NCBI GenBank assembly: GCA_021793575.1
Contig: JAJYSM010000005.1
Span: 1-64,000, forward strand
Length of the DNA: 64,000 nt
Direction: 5' to 3'
Origin: Pseudomonadota bacterium
GTDB lineage: Bacteria > Pseudomonadota > Gammaproteobacteria > Xanthomonadales > Rhodanobacteraceae
Under the pieces are notes generated by a model that saw only the letters and a list, made by a program, of their open reading frames with translations, searched no databases and had not been told where the DNA came from. A program made the translations under genes and the position numbers. Below, one piece after another: positions 37,527 through 46,243 of the stretch (positions within the stretch are counted from its first letter, which is position 1; each line of letters starts with the position of its first letter).

Positions 37527-37697
37527 GCAGGAGCGCACCCTGTGCGCGAATGCTCTGCCGTGTGGGAGCGGCTTCAGCCGCGATGCCTTTGCTTGGATGC
37601 AGCATCAGAACAAAAGAGCATCGCGGCTGAAGCCGCTCCCACAACAGCCGTTCCTGCAGTGCCTGCAAAAGCATTCGCGCACAGGGTGCGCTCCTGC
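37527..37697. repeat. REP-like nested inverted repeat, copy 3 (complete, loop type A)
   Basis: The outer arms GCAGGAGCGCACCCTGTGCG (37527-37554, 28 bases) and their exact inverse (37670-37697) enclose inner arms at 37562-37586 and 37618-37642. The inner arms carry the GCTTCAGCCG variant on both sides, so pairing is kept by matched changes. It is the best-preserved copy of the element. Confidence 0.92.
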
Positions 37698-37732
37698 CAG
37701 AATATCCCCTGTCGGCCCGTCCGCGTCAGCAC

Positions 37733-38054
37733 CTACAGCTGCAGCCGCTGGTGCCGTCGCAGGCCCGGGAACATCGCCATCCACAGCCCCACCACCCGCA
37801 GTGTGCCGATGCCGCCGAACACCGTGGCGTTCACCGCGCTCACCCACGCGGCGAGCATGCCCGACTCGAATTCGGCGAGCCGGTTGGAGGTTGTTGAGCA
37901 AGATCGAGTTGACCGTGCTGACCCGGCCGCGCAAGTCTTCTGGCGTGTCCAGCTGCACCAGCGCGCCGTGACTCACCATGCTCACCATGCTCACCCTGCC
38001 GAACGCGCCCAGCGCGAACAGCGCGTCCGCCGGCGGCGTGGTGGGAGTCGGCAT
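37733..38054 (-). pseudogene. C-terminal remnant of an MFS transporter, frameshifted
   Basis: On the minus strand one frame encodes HGALVQLDTPEDLRGRVSTV and continues to NSILLNN, and a second frame resumes at NRLAEFESGMLAAWVSAV and ends LRRHQRLQL with TAG at 37733. Together they match the last two helices of EntS-like MFS exporters (LVQLxTPxxMRGRVxxVN...NxLGEFESG). One extra base near 37885 breaks the frame. Only about 105 codons remain; the N-terminal 300 residues are absent. It lies 36 bp beyond REP-like copy 3. Confidence 0.78.
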
Positions 38055-38183
38055 CGGGTCCTTGCAGGAGTACGCATGATCGGTGGCGCCGTGACCACCG
38101 GCAATATCGCGCGAGGCAGGCCGGTTGCGCGGTGATGGCGGCTCGTTCCAAGCTAGCGGTCTGACCCCGACGGTGTGCCGCTG

Positions 38184-38918
38184 ATGAAGTCCGTTTTCTC
38201 CCGTTACGTCCCCGCCGTACTGTGCGGCGTCCTGCTGCTGGCCAGCTGTTCGCAGCAAGGCGGCACCGCCGCCCCCACCGCCGCGCAGCAGCAGGCGCAG
38301 GCGCAGGCGGCCGATGCGGCGCGCAATCTGGACACCTATCGCCAGCTGCTGCGCATCGGCAACGATGCGATGGCGGTCGAGCTGGGCCATGACATCCTCA
38401 ACCGCTATCCCGGCAGCCCCGCTGCCAGGGAAGTGCAGCAGACGCTGCCGCCGATCGAAAAGCGCTGGCAGGAAGTCAGCGAAAAGAACCGCCTCGCCGC
38501 GCTGTGGCTGTATCAGGTGGCGCCGATGGCTGGTGGCACCCAGTCCACCGCCAGCATCGAGAGCAGCGGCGACCTTGGCAGCGCGCCGGTGCGACTGGTG
38601 CTGCGCCGGCACACGGCCTGGGGCCAGAGCGTGTTTCTGTACGGCAGCGGCCACGGCTTCGTCTGCCGCGGCAACTGCACCCTGCCGGCCACGGTCGACG
38701 GCAAGCCGATGGGCATCAAGGCCTATGCGCCAAGCACCGGCGAACCGGCGCTGATGATCCGCGACGACCGCGGCTTCATCGCGCTGCTGCGCAAGGCGAA
38801 GAAGATCACCCTCACGGTCACCCCGGTGGACGGCGAAAAGAAGCTGCAGCTGGTCTACGAAGTCGGCGGTTTCGATCCGGCCAAATGGGCGCCGCTGCCC
38901 AGGCACGGCAAGCCGTAG
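38184..38918 (+). CDS. Putative lipoprotein
   Basis: A 244-residue exported protein with lipobox CGVLLLASC (cysteine near residue 19), then an Ala/Gln-rich linker and an unfamiliar domain. The mature domain has beta-rich segments (DLGSAPVRLVLRRH, SVFLYGSGHGFVCRGNCTL) and a two-cysteine FVCRGNC loop. I do not recognise a family. ATG 38184 is preferred to the GTG three codons earlier. The next gene is also a small lipoprotein. Confidence 0.72.
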   Translation: MKSVFSRYVPAVLCGVLLLASCSQQGGTAAPTAAQQQAQAQAADAARNLDTYRQLLRIGNDAMAVELGHDILNRYPGSPAAREVQQTLPPIEKRWQEVSEKNRLAALWLYQVAPMAGGTQSTASIESSGDLGSAPVRLVLRRHTAWGQSVFLYGSGHGFVCRGNCTLPATVDGKPMGIKAYAPSTGEPALMIRDDRGFIALLRKAKKITLTVTPVDGEKKLQLVYEVGGFDPAKWAPLPRHGKP

Positions 38919-38997
38919 CCTGATCCCAGCCTGCGGGGCAGGGATGGCATGGCAGGGATGGCGCGCGATCAACCGAATTTCGTCGAGGCCACAAACC

Positions 38998-39441
38998 ATG
39001 AAGAAGGCATCCGTGATCCTTGGCGCCCTGCTGGCTGGCAGCGCGCTCGCCGCCTGTTCCAGCGTGCCGTATGCGCAGCGCCTGCGCGAACGCCAGGCCG
39101 CCTACGCCGCAGCCGCGGGCGCGCCGGTGCGGCATTTCGACTTTTTCACGCTGTACTCGTGGGAGTCGCTGGGCGACAGCCAGCTGGCCGTCTACACGCG
39201 GCCGAACAAGGCGTGGCTGCTCGACGTGTCGCCGCACTGTCCGCGGCTGGACTACAGCAATTCGATCGCCATCACCTCGTTTGCCCACCAGGTATCGGCC
39301 CGCTTCGACAGGGTGCTCACCGGCTCGCCGGTGCCCTGCGTGATCGAGCGGATCCGGCCGATCGACATGACGCGCCTGAAAACGGCGGAGCGCGAACAGC
39401 ACGCCATCACCGCCGCGCCGCGCCCTGCGCCCGCGGGCTGA
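38998..39441 (+). CDS. Lipoprotein, DUF6491-like
   Basis: A 147-residue lipoprotein with signal and lipobox KKASVILGALLAGSALAACS (Cys near residue 20). The mature part has FDFFTLYSWESLGDSQLAVY, then TRPNKAWLLDVSPHCPRLDY and ISRFD-like SARFDRVL, a pattern I associate with DUF6491. The function is unknown; the location would be periplasmic or outer membrane. ATG 38998 gives a signal peptide at the start. It lies 79 bp after the other lipoprotein gene. Confidence 0.75.
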   Translation: MKKASVILGALLAGSALAACSSVPYAQRLRERQAAYAAAAGAPVRHFDFFTLYSWESLGDSQLAVYTRPNKAWLLDVSPHCPRLDYSNSIAITSFAHQVSARFDRVLTGSPVPCVIERIRPIDMTRLKTAEREQHAITAAPRPAPAG

Positions 39442-39748
39442 GCGGCATCAGCGCAGAAACAGCCGCGCGGCCGACGCGGTAGCGGCCCAGTGATGCAGTA
39501 TGCGCGCCAGTTCGATGCGGTCGAGGTCCATGTTGTCCAGCGTCCAGGGCGGTGAATCGGGATAGCTCAAGGGGTTGTTCCAGTGGTTGCTGCAGGTCGC
39601 GTCCGGAGTGGCCGCGTGACAAAAGCATGCGTGAACGGCACAAGGCGCCGTGCATGCACAGGATTAACCTCGGCCGACCTACCCTTGGCGTTGGCGCGAC
39701 GAATCCCCATCTGTTCGCTTGTAAATCAACCCGCCCATGGAGCCATGC
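39442..39748. other. 307-bp intergenic region before the alcohol dehydrogenase
   Basis: No gene is supported. A short minus-strand frame at 39448-39570 reads plausibly protein-like near its end but has only a TTG start. The alcohol dehydrogenase promoter must be at the right end; no clear boxes were found. Confidence 0.5.
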
Positions 39749-40804
39749 ATGATCCCCACCCTCAGCTACGCCGCCCACGCCGCCCGCGCCCCGCTGGCAC
39801 CCTATCGTTTCGAGCGGCGCGAGCCGCGCGAGCACGATGTGGTCATCGAGATCCTGTATTGCGGCGTGTGCCACTCCGACCTGCACACGGTGCGCGACGA
39901 GTGGGGCGCGGGCCATTACCCGATCGTGCCCGGCCACGAAATCGTCGGCCGCGTCACCCGCGTCGGCAGCGGCGTGAGCAAGTTCAAGGCGGGCGACCTG
40001 GCCGGCGTCGGCTGCATGGTCGACTCGTGCCGCCAGTGCGCCAACTGCAAGGATGACCTGGAGCAGTTCTGCGTGCAGGGCGCCACGTTCACCTATGCCA
40101 GCAAGGATCGCGTGGACGGCAGCCCCACCCAGGGCGGCTACGCCAGCCAGATCGTGGTCGACGAGGCATTCGTGCTGCGCATTTCCGACAAGCTCGACCT
40201 CGCCGCGGTGGCGCCGCTGCTGTGCGCCGGCATCACCACCTATTCGCCGCTGAAGCACTGGAAGGTGGGCAAGGGCAGCAAGGTCGGCGTGATCGGCCTG
40301 GGTGGCCTGGGCCACATGGCGCTGAAGCTGGCGCACGCGTTTGGCGCCACCGTGGTGCAGTTCACCACCTCGCCGTCCAAGCGCGAGGATGCGCTGCGGC
40401 TGGGCGCGGACGAAGTGGTGCTGTCGAACGATCCGGCGCAGATGAAGGCGCACGCTGGCAGCTTCGATTTCATCCTCGACACTGTCTCGGCGCCGCACGA
40501 TCTGAACGTCTATCTGCAGATGCTCAAGCGTGACGGCACCATGACCCTGGTCGGCGTGCCCGACTCGCCGCCCACGGTGGCCGCAGGTTCGCTGATCTTT
40601 GGCCGCCGCGCGCTCGCCGGCTCGCTGATCGGCGGCATCGCCGAAACGCAGGAGATGCTGGACTTCTGCGCTGAGCACGGCATCGTGGCGGACATCGAGA
40701 CCATCCGCATCCAGGACATCAACCAGGCCTACGAGCGGATGCTGAAGAGCGACGTGAAATACCGTTTCGTGATCGACATGGCGTCACTCAGGGACGCTGC
40801 CTGA
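39749..40804 (+). CDS. Zinc-dependent NAD(P)-alcohol dehydrogenase, YahK/CAD type
   Basis: A 351-residue medium-chain dehydrogenase that probably reduces aldehydes with NADPH. The catalytic zinc ligands are in CGVCHSDLH and GHEIVG, and the structural zinc is held by the cysteines of CRQCANCKDDLEQFC. The nucleotide motif is GLGGLGHMALKLA, and the C-terminal GSLIGG is typical of the cinnamyl-alcohol-dehydrogenase-like group. ATG 39749 follows GGAG and gives the usual start; an ATG 12 bases earlier is possible. It stands alone. Confidence 0.93.
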   Translation: MIPTLSYAAHAARAPLAPYRFERREPREHDVVIEILYCGVCHSDLHTVRDEWGAGHYPIVPGHEIVGRVTRVGSGVSKFKAGDLAGVGCMVDSCRQCANCKDDLEQFCVQGATFTYASKDRVDGSPTQGGYASQIVVDEAFVLRISDKLDLAAVAPLLCAGITTYSPLKHWKVGKGSKVGVIGLGGLGHMALKLAHAFGATVVQFTTSPSKREDALRLGADEVVLSNDPAQMKAHAGSFDFILDTVSAPHDLNVYLQMLKRDGTMTLVGVPDSPPTVAAGSLIFGRRALAGSLIGGIAETQEMLDFCAEHGIVADIETIRIQDINQAYERMLKSDVKYRFVIDMASLRDAA

Positions 40805-40840
40805 TTCGCTGAGCTGCACGCCGGTGACGGCGGTGCGTGC

Positions 40841-41257
40841 TCAGCGCACCACCGTCACCGGCACATGCGCACGGGCCAGCACCTCGCCGGACACCGAGCC
40901 GAGCAGCCAGCGCGCCAGCGCGCCGCGGGGCGTGTGACCGATCGCGATGTGATCGATCGCATGCTGCTGCACCTGGCTCAGCAGCACGTCGCCGGGGCTG
41001 CCCAGGGTCACCTCGACATCCACCAGCGATGCGGCATCGGGCACCAGCGCGCACAGCTCATCAAGCAGTTCGCGCGAGCGCTGCGCGCCGCTGTCGGTCA
41101 TCATCAGCGCGCAGGCGTCCGCGCCGCCGTCGGTGACCTGCAGCACCGACACCACCCGCACGCGACCGCCGCTGCAGCGGGCCAGCTCGACCGCGAACCG
41201 GAACGCGCGCCGCGACGAGTCCGAGCCGTCGTACCCGACCAGTGAATACTTGACCAT
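40841..41257 (-). CDS. Universal stress protein, UspA family
   Basis: A 138-residue single-domain Usp. The N-terminal strand and Asp of VGYDGSDSSRRAFRFA and the C-terminal IAIGHTPRGALARWLLGSVS with VPVTVV identify the fold. The ATP loop is normally G-2x-G-9x-G(S/T); here the first spacing is four residues (GHTPRG), so ATP binding is uncertain. It converges with the alcohol dehydrogenase gene. Confidence 0.88.
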   Translation of the reverse strand: MVKYSLVGYDGSDSSRRAFRFAVELARCSGGRVRVVSVLQVTDGGADACALMMTDSGAQRSRELLDELCALVPDAASLVDVEVTLGSPGDVLLSQVQQHAIDHIAIGHTPRGALARWLLGSVSGEVLARAHVPVTVVR

Positions 41258-41328
41258 GACGTGCCATCCGATGTGCGGGTGGTGCGATTATGCCGCGCGC
41301 TGGCGCGAGATTCATCGCCGCGATACGT

Positions 41329-41691
41329 TCATCGGCTGCTTGGGTGGCAGCGCCGCTCCATGTGGTAACGAGCGTGCGTGTCCTGATGGTTTTTCTGCAC
41401 CCGGTTGCCGACGTAGCCGCCGGCCACGGCGCCGCCGACGGTTGCCAGCGTCTTGCCCCGGCCGCCGCCCACCTGATGCCCGAGCAGGCCGCCGGCCACC
41501 GCGCCGATCGCGGTGCCGGCGATCCGGTGATTGTCCGTGGGTCGATTGCGCACGCGCACGTCGCGGCACACCTGATGCGTGCGGTGTTCCTGGCGATGCT
41601 GCGGATAATCCTGCGCCTGCGCCAGGCCCAGGCTGCCCAGCAGCAGGGTGGCGCACAGGCCCGCGCCGAACGGAATACGTGGGTTCATCAT
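41329..41691 (-). CDS. Glycine-zipper 2TM-domain envelope protein
   Basis: A 120-residue exported protein with a signal peptide ending near LGLAQAQD. It has a Rick_17kDa/glycine-zipper region: IAGTAIGAVAGGLLGHQVGG and VGGAVAGGYVGNRVQ. The ends are rich in His and Arg. Related proteins are small outer-membrane or periplasmic proteins induced by stress. The start is one of two adjacent ATGs (41691 or 41688), after AGGGAG. Confidence 0.85.
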   Translation of the reverse strand: MMNPRIPFGAGLCATLLLGSLGLAQAQDYPQHRQEHRTHQVCRDVRVRNRPTDNHRIAGTAIGAVAGGLLGHQVGGGRGKTLATVGGAVAGGYVGNRVQKNHQDTHARYHMERRCHPSSR

Positions 41692-41978
41692 GATGCGACT
41701 CCCTGGAGTGTGTGGACGGAACGAGCTGGCACTGTTGCCCGCTGCGCGTGAGCCGCAGGTCAACGCGGATGCGCCCTGGGCGCAGGCTCTGGCCGCCGTG
41801 CGCGGCTGAACGAAGCCTGATGCGGGTGCGTCGCGGCGGCCTGTGCAGCGGCCTCCTGCACGACTTCCTCACGCAAGCCTGCCCATTCTCAGTCGATCCG
41901 GAACGCGCTGGGTTCTGCGGGTCGAAACGCGTCACCGGAACGCACCATCCACACGATTCCAATGAGGGAGTAATGACC

Positions 41979-42437
41979 ATGATCAAGCGTACTTTTGCAA
42001 TGGCTGCACTGGTGCTGGCCTGCGCCACGGCGTTCAGCGCGGTGCCGGCAAGCAGCGCACAGGCCGCCGAGGCCCATGTGAAATGCGACCTCACCTACAA
42101 CCTGGCGGGTTGGTCGCTGTTCTACAAACACGCCACCGGCAACGGCACCATCAGCTGCGACAACGGCCAGCATGCCAACGTGAAGATCGTGGTGGTCGGC
42201 GGCGGGCTGACCGCGGGCAAGTACCGCATCCACCACGGCAAGGGCGAGATCAGCAACGTGCGCAGCATCGACGACGTATTCGGCAGCTACGCGCAGGCCA
42301 GCGCCGACGCCGGCCTGGTCAAGAGCGCCAACGCGCAGGTGTTGACCAAGGGCACCACCTCGCTGGCGCTGGCCGGCACCGGCGAAGGCGTCAACCTGGG
42401 CCTTTCGGTGGGCAAGTTCACCATCACCCGGCGCTGA
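41979..42437 (+). CDS. Periplasmic protein of unknown family
   Basis: A 152-residue protein with a clear signal peptide (MAALVLACATAFSAVPASSAQA). The mature part has two cysteines (KCDLTYN, ISCDNGQH) likely to be disulfide-linked, and a repetitive beta pattern (VKIVVVGGGLTAGKYRI, LALAGTGEGVNLGLSVGKF). I do not recognise the family. ATG 41979 is preferred because GAGGGAG lies nine bases upstream; an in-frame ATG at 41973 is too close to it. A terminator follows. Confidence 0.72.
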   Translation: MIKRTFAMAALVLACATAFSAVPASSAQAAEAHVKCDLTYNLAGWSLFYKHATGNGTISCDNGQHANVKIVVVGGGLTAGKYRIHHGKGEISNVRSIDDVFGSYAQASADAGLVKSANAQVLTKGTTSLALAGTGEGVNLGLSVGKFTITRR

Positions 42438-42463
42438 TCTGCGAGCCACCGCCGTAACGATCC

Positions 42464-42495
42464 CGAAGGGCGCCGCGTGGCGCCCTTCGCTTTTC
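42464..42495 (+). terminator. Rho-independent terminator
   Basis: The arms CGAAGGGCGCC (42464-42474) and GGCGCCCTTCG (42479-42489) form a perfect 11-bp stem with loop GCGT, followed by CTTTTC. It ends the periplasmic-protein gene 26 bp upstream. Confidence 0.88.
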
Positions 42496-42550
42496 AGCGC
42501 GTAAACTGGGCGGCCGCCATCCGGGCGCAAACCTTGTTGGAAGACTGTCC

Positions 42551-42643
42551 ATGCGTCGTTTTGCACTGCCGCTGCTGCTTGTCCTGCCCTGTGCTGCGGC
42601 CCATGCCGCCGTGCCGCAGGGCACGCTCAAGGCTTCGTCCTGA
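42551..42643 (+). CDS. 30-residue signal-peptide-like micro-ORF
   Basis: The frame encodes 30 residues starting MRRFALPLLLVLPCAAAHAA, a textbook signal peptide, and stops ten residues after the probable cleavage site. Its TGA overlaps the ATG of the next gene (TGATG). It may be a leader ORF, a relic of a deleted exported protein, or a tiny secreted peptide. No strong Shine-Dalgarno was seen. Confidence 0.35.
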   Translation: MRRFALPLLLVLPCAAAHAAVPQGTLKASS

Positions 42644-43113
42644 TGGGCTGGGCCTGGCGTGCCGGTGCGCCGCGGTCGCACGGTTTTTCGGCCTGGATGA
42701 TCGGCCTGTGGGTGCTGCTGCTGCTGGCCGCCATGGGCTGCGTGCAGTACCTGCAGCACGGCGACTACGCCTACTTGCTGAGCGGCCTGGTGGTGATCGT
42801 GGTGTGCGTCGGCGGCATCCTGCGGCAGGCATGGGCGCGGCCGGTGCTGCGCGCGCTGGCGGTGCTGCTGGCGCTGTGGTCGCTGGTCAGCGGCGTGCTG
42901 ATGCTGCAGCACGCGGGCGATTTCGAGCGCGCCCGCCAGCACGCACTGAGCCAGCCGCAGCTGGCGGAAATCGCGCTGTGGCTGATCGCGCGCGCCCAGC
43001 GTACCTGGCAGGTCGGCATCGCGCTGAAGGCGCTCGCCATCCCGCTGCTGCTGTGGCTGGCCTGGACGCTGGGTCGCCCGGGCGTGCGCGCGCAGTTCCG
43101 AGCGCGGCGCTGA
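42643..43113 (+). CDS. Inner-membrane protein, four hydrophobic segments
   Basis: A 156-residue membrane protein with about four helices (AWMIGLWVLLLLAAMGCVQY, YLLSGLVVIVVCVGGIL, LRALAVLLALWSLVSGVLM, ALKALAIPLLLWLAWTL). No family is recognised and there are no charged motifs inside the helices. ATG 42643 overlaps the stop of the micro-ORF, suggesting translational coupling. The TonB-like gene follows 85 bp later. Confidence 0.65.
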   Translation: MGWAWRAGAPRSHGFSAWMIGLWVLLLLAAMGCVQYLQHGDYAYLLSGLVVIVVCVGGILRQAWARPVLRALAVLLALWSLVSGVLMLQHAGDFERARQHALSQPQLAEIALWLIARAQRTWQVGIALKALAIPLLLWLAWTLGRPGVRAQFRARR

Positions 43114-43198
43114 CCGGCACGGCGCCGTTGCCCAGCCCCATGCGCCGCGCGCGATGCGGTGCTAACCTCGCCCTCGGACTCATGGGGGAGGTACAGGG

Positions 43199-44059
43199 AT
43201 GAAACGCTTGCTCTTGCGGTTGTTGCTGGGTGGATTGCTGGCCGGCACGACGCTGGCTGCCGTTGCGCGATCGACGCCCACGCCGGTGGAAGCCAGCATG
43301 CTGGTGACCGGCACCATCGTGGTGGCACCGGATGGCAGCGTAAGCAGCTACGCCGTCGACCATCCGGAGAAGCTGCCCCCCGCGGTGCTCACCGTGATCG
43401 GAAAAAATGCCCCCCGCTGGACGTTCAGGCCGGTGTTGCTGGACGGCAAGCCGGTGTTGGCGAAAGCCAGCATGAGTTTGCGCATTGTCGCCACGCCCAT
43501 GCAGCAGAAGGGCATCTACGCGGTCGCCATTCGCGGCGCCTCGTTCGGCGGCGGCGCTTCCGGTGAAAGCATCAGCAAGGACATCCGCACACCGCCGCGC
43601 TATCCGGTGGGGGCCATCCTTGATCGCGTCGCGGGCACGGTTTACCTCGTGGTCAAGGTCGGACGGCAGGGCGAGGTCGAGGATGTCGCCGCGGAACAGG
43701 TGAACCTGCGCGTGCTGGGCCGTCCGTTCGAGATGAAGCGCTGGCGCAAGGAATTTGCCGATGCCTCAGTGGCCGCCGCGCGCAAGTGGACGTTCCACCC
43801 GCCGGTGACCGGCGCACATGCCAACGACCCGTACTGGGTCGCCCGCGTCCCGATCGCTTTCAACATCCGGGCCGTGGGCGGCCCGTCACCCAGGCCAGCC
43901 TATGGCCAGTGGCAAAGCTATGTTCCTGGCCCACGCGCGCTGATTCCATGGCTGGACGAAAAGCAGCTTGCGGCGAGCGCCGCCGATACGGTGCCGCCCG
44001 GCGGCATCGAACCGCTCGGCTCCGGCCTGCAGCTGACCTCGGGGTTGAAAGGCAGCTGA
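43199..44059 (+). CDS. TonB C-terminal-domain-like exported protein
   Basis: A 286-residue protein with an N-terminal signal or anchor (RLLLRLLLGGLLAGTTLAAV) and two copies of a TonB-CTD-like pattern. The first, about residues 30-105, is degenerate (VTGTIVVAPDGSVSSYAV, APRWTFRPVLLDG). The second, about 125-225, is clearer (PPRYPVGAILDRVAGTVYLV, ASVAAARKWTFHPP). It lacks the long Pro/Lys linker of a true energy transducer and has a C-terminal extension. A role in periplasmic partner binding is inferred. ATG 43199 follows GGGGGAGG. Confidence 0.72.
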   Translation: MKRLLLRLLLGGLLAGTTLAAVARSTPTPVEASMLVTGTIVVAPDGSVSSYAVDHPEKLPPAVLTVIGKNAPRWTFRPVLLDGKPVLAKASMSLRIVATPMQQKGIYAVAIRGASFGGGASGESISKDIRTPPRYPVGAILDRVAGTVYLVVKVGRQGEVEDVAAEQVNLRVLGRPFEMKRWRKEFADASVAAARKWTFHPPVTGAHANDPYWVARVPIAFNIRAVGGPSPRPAYGQWQSYVPGPRALIPWLDEKQLAASAADTVPPGGIEPLGSGLQLTSGLKGS

Positions 44060-44157
44060 TCGCGCGCCGCATCGGTGGGCAATGCGCGGCGATGTTCAGC
44101 CGGTGTTGGCGCGCGGCGGGGTATCGCTGGGCGCCTGTTCCGCCGGAATCCGCCTCG

Positions 44158-44910
44158 ATGCGCCTGCTGCCCGCCTGCCTTGCACTGCTCTGCCTGCTGC
44201 CCGCGCTGCCCCTGCATGCGCAGGATCTGGCCGCTACCTGCCATGCCAGCAGCAGCTACGACGTCACCGTGAACCCAGGCAGCATCCTGTTCGATCGCAG
44301 CGCGCCGGCACCGCTGCGGGTGCAGCTGCAGCAGGGCAGCCTGCGCACCGACGGCAGCGCGGTGCGCCTGTCGATGGAGGACCAGGATCGGCTGACGCTG
44401 TTCGAGCGCGATCTGCGCGCGCTGCTGCCGCGGGTGCGCCAGGTGGCCGATCACGGCGTCGACATGGCGGTGCAGGCGATGCGCGCCGAAGCGGCTGGCC
44501 TGGGCCTGGGCGCGGACACCATGGCCGAGCTGGACAGTCGTCTCGATGCCGACGCCCGCGGGCTCAGGCAGCGCATCGCCAGCAGCCGCAGCACACACGA
44601 CTGGGACGGCGGCGCCGCGCAGCAGTACGCCAACCAGATCGTGACCGAACTGACGCCGCTGGTGGCCGCCGACCTGGGCCAGCAGGCGATCAACGCGGCC
44701 CTGAATGGCGATCTGCAGACGGCGGCCGCGCTGCGCGATCGGGCCACCGCGCTGGCCACCGACCTGCAGCCGCGGCTGCAGCGGCGGATGCAGGCGCTGC
44801 GCCCGCAGATCGCCGCGCTGTGCCCGGCGATCCGGCGCCTGGCCGAACTGCAGCAGGGCGTGCGCGGCGCCGACGGCCGGCCGCTGGACCTGCTGCAGGT
44901 CGGCCAGTAA
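44158..44910 (+). CDS. DUF2884 (YggN-like) exported protein
   Basis: A 250-residue periplasmic protein with a signal peptide (LPACLALLCLLPALPLHA). It continues with CHASSSYDVTVNPGSILFDR and ends with a long helical part containing repeated Leu/Ala and two cysteines. This matches the DUF2884 family of E. coli YggN, of unknown function. ATG 44158 puts the signal peptide at the N-terminus; an in-frame ATG at 44092 is less likely. Confidence 0.8.
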   Translation: MRLLPACLALLCLLPALPLHAQDLAATCHASSSYDVTVNPGSILFDRSAPAPLRVQLQQGSLRTDGSAVRLSMEDQDRLTLFERDLRALLPRVRQVADHGVDMAVQAMRAEAAGLGLGADTMAELDSRLDADARGLRQRIASSRSTHDWDGGAAQQYANQIVTELTPLVAADLGQQAINAALNGDLQTAAALRDRATALATDLQPRLQRRMQALRPQIAALCPAIRRLAELQQGVRGADGRPLDLLQVGQ

Positions 44911-45191
44911 CGGCGACGCAGGCTACGGCTACTGCAGATTCGGCCCGAGGTGGCTTCTCCCCCGTTCGTCCCTGAGCATAGCGAAGCGTACGCGGGGAGC
45001 GACCAAGGATGGCCGCTGCTTTGAGGGGCGAGGAAGTCGAAGGACAGATGTCCACAAGGCGTACGGGTCGCAGCTCCAGCCCAACCTGCGCTGACTGCGG
45101 CGGTGACAGGATCGCCGGGTTAATCTGCGGCTAAGTGGCCGAGGCCCACCATCACGGAGTGATTCACTCATTGCCACGGCAGGAGGCGGCC

Positions 45192-45632
45192 ATGCCGCCG
45201 CAGGTGCCCGCAGCCGCATGCCATGCGCTGATCCGGCGCAGCATCGACCTGCGTCAGCTGTACTGCCATGCCGCCGCCACCTGCGAGCCGGGTCTGCGGC
45301 TGGTGCTGAGCGAAAACGCGCAGACGCTGGGCTTGCTGATCGCCGATCTGCAGGCCCAGCAGCGCGCGGCTGAGCGGCAGCCACGCCTGCGCGGCAGCTG
45401 GCGCGGCGTGCTGCGGCGCTACGTTACCGGCTGGCTGATACGCGCCGCCGCGCGCCCCGATAGCGCCTGGATCCGCGCGCTGGTACATCACGAGACGGCG
45501 TTGCTGCGTGCGTTCGAGCAGGCGATTGCCGCCGCCCCGGCCAACTCCGCGCTCGCCCTGCGGCGCCAGCTGCCGCGGCTGCGCGGCATCCATCTGGACA
45601 TGCACAGCCTCGCCGGCAGCGCGCGCTACTGA
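45192..45632 (+). CDS. DUF2383/PA2169-like ferritin-type helical bundle protein
   Basis: A 146-residue all-helical protein. The pattern ALIRRSIDLRQLYCHAAA, then LIADLQAQQRAAERQP, GSWRGVLRRYVTGWLIR and HHETALLRAFEQAI follows that of DUF2383 proteins, a ferritin-like four-helix family without established function. A perfect AGGAGG lies six bases before ATG 45192; the earlier GTG at 45135 is rejected. Metal-binding glutamates typical of true ferritins are sparse. Confidence 0.68.
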   Translation: MPPQVPAAACHALIRRSIDLRQLYCHAAATCEPGLRLVLSENAQTLGLLIADLQAQQRAAERQPRLRGSWRGVLRRYVTGWLIRAAARPDSAWIRALVHHETALLRAFEQAIAAAPANSALALRRQLPRLRGIHLDMHSLAGSARY

Positions 45633-45897
45633 CGCCGGTTTGCGCCCCTTCGCGCGTCGGACACGGCTGATGCTGTGGTACGCCGCGCACGGCGGTACAG
45701 GTGCGCATGCGCCGACTGATCGCGGCAGGATGGCGCCGCAGCGGCCTTGATGACGCGGCTCCGGCGGGCGGTGCGGTGCATACCCATCGGCGTGTGGCTT
45801 GATTTCCGGATTATGCTCGGTGCCGCGTGATGCCCTCACGCCGGTGGCGGGTTGCGCCATGCGCCGCCCGCCTCTGAAATCCGACAGGGAGTCCGCC

Positions 45898-46224
45898 ATG
45901 CGTATGCGATGGATCGTTGCCTTGCTGGTGTGGATCGCGTGCAGCGCCGCGGCGTGGGCATCCAGCACGCTGCGCGTGGGCAGTGAGGTGCTTGTCGCCG
46001 GCGACAGCCGCGCGCGGGTCACCGAGCTGCTGGGCAAGCCCGCGTCGAAGTCGCGCCATCGCGGCGCGCGCAGTGGCCACGGCCGCGGTCGTCGCGGCGG
46101 CGTGCGGGTGATCACCCGCGACAGCGGCGCCAGCGAGCAGTGGCATTACCTGCGCGACGGTCAGGCGATCACGGTGACGCTGGTCGACGGCAAGGTCAGC
46201 CACATCGACGAGCGCCGGCCCTGA
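45898..46224 (+). CDS. DUF2845-like exported protein
   Basis: A 108-residue protein with a signal peptide (WIVALLVWIACSAAAWAS). A small BamE/OmlA-like domain follows: LRVGSEVLVAGDSRARVTEL and EQWHYLRDGQAITVTLVDG, VSHIDE. A His/Arg/Gly-rich insert (SRHRGARSGHGRGRRGG) interrupts the domain. The arrangement matches DUF2845. ATG 45898 follows AGGGAG. The large ABC-peptidase gene converges on it 19 bp away. Confidence 0.75.
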   Translation: MRMRWIVALLVWIACSAAAWASSTLRVGSEVLVAGDSRARVTELLGKPASKSRHRGARSGHGRGRRGGVRVITRDSGASEQWHYLRDGQAITVTLVDGKVSHIDERRP

Positions 46225-46243
46225 CGCGCGGAACGGCGGCCGC

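Noticed and set aside
39448-39570. 41-codon minus-strand frame with a plausible protein-like end (MDLDRIELARILHHW)
   Set aside because: Only a TTG start, weak ribosome-binding sequence and no recognised family; possibly a gene relic but not supportable.
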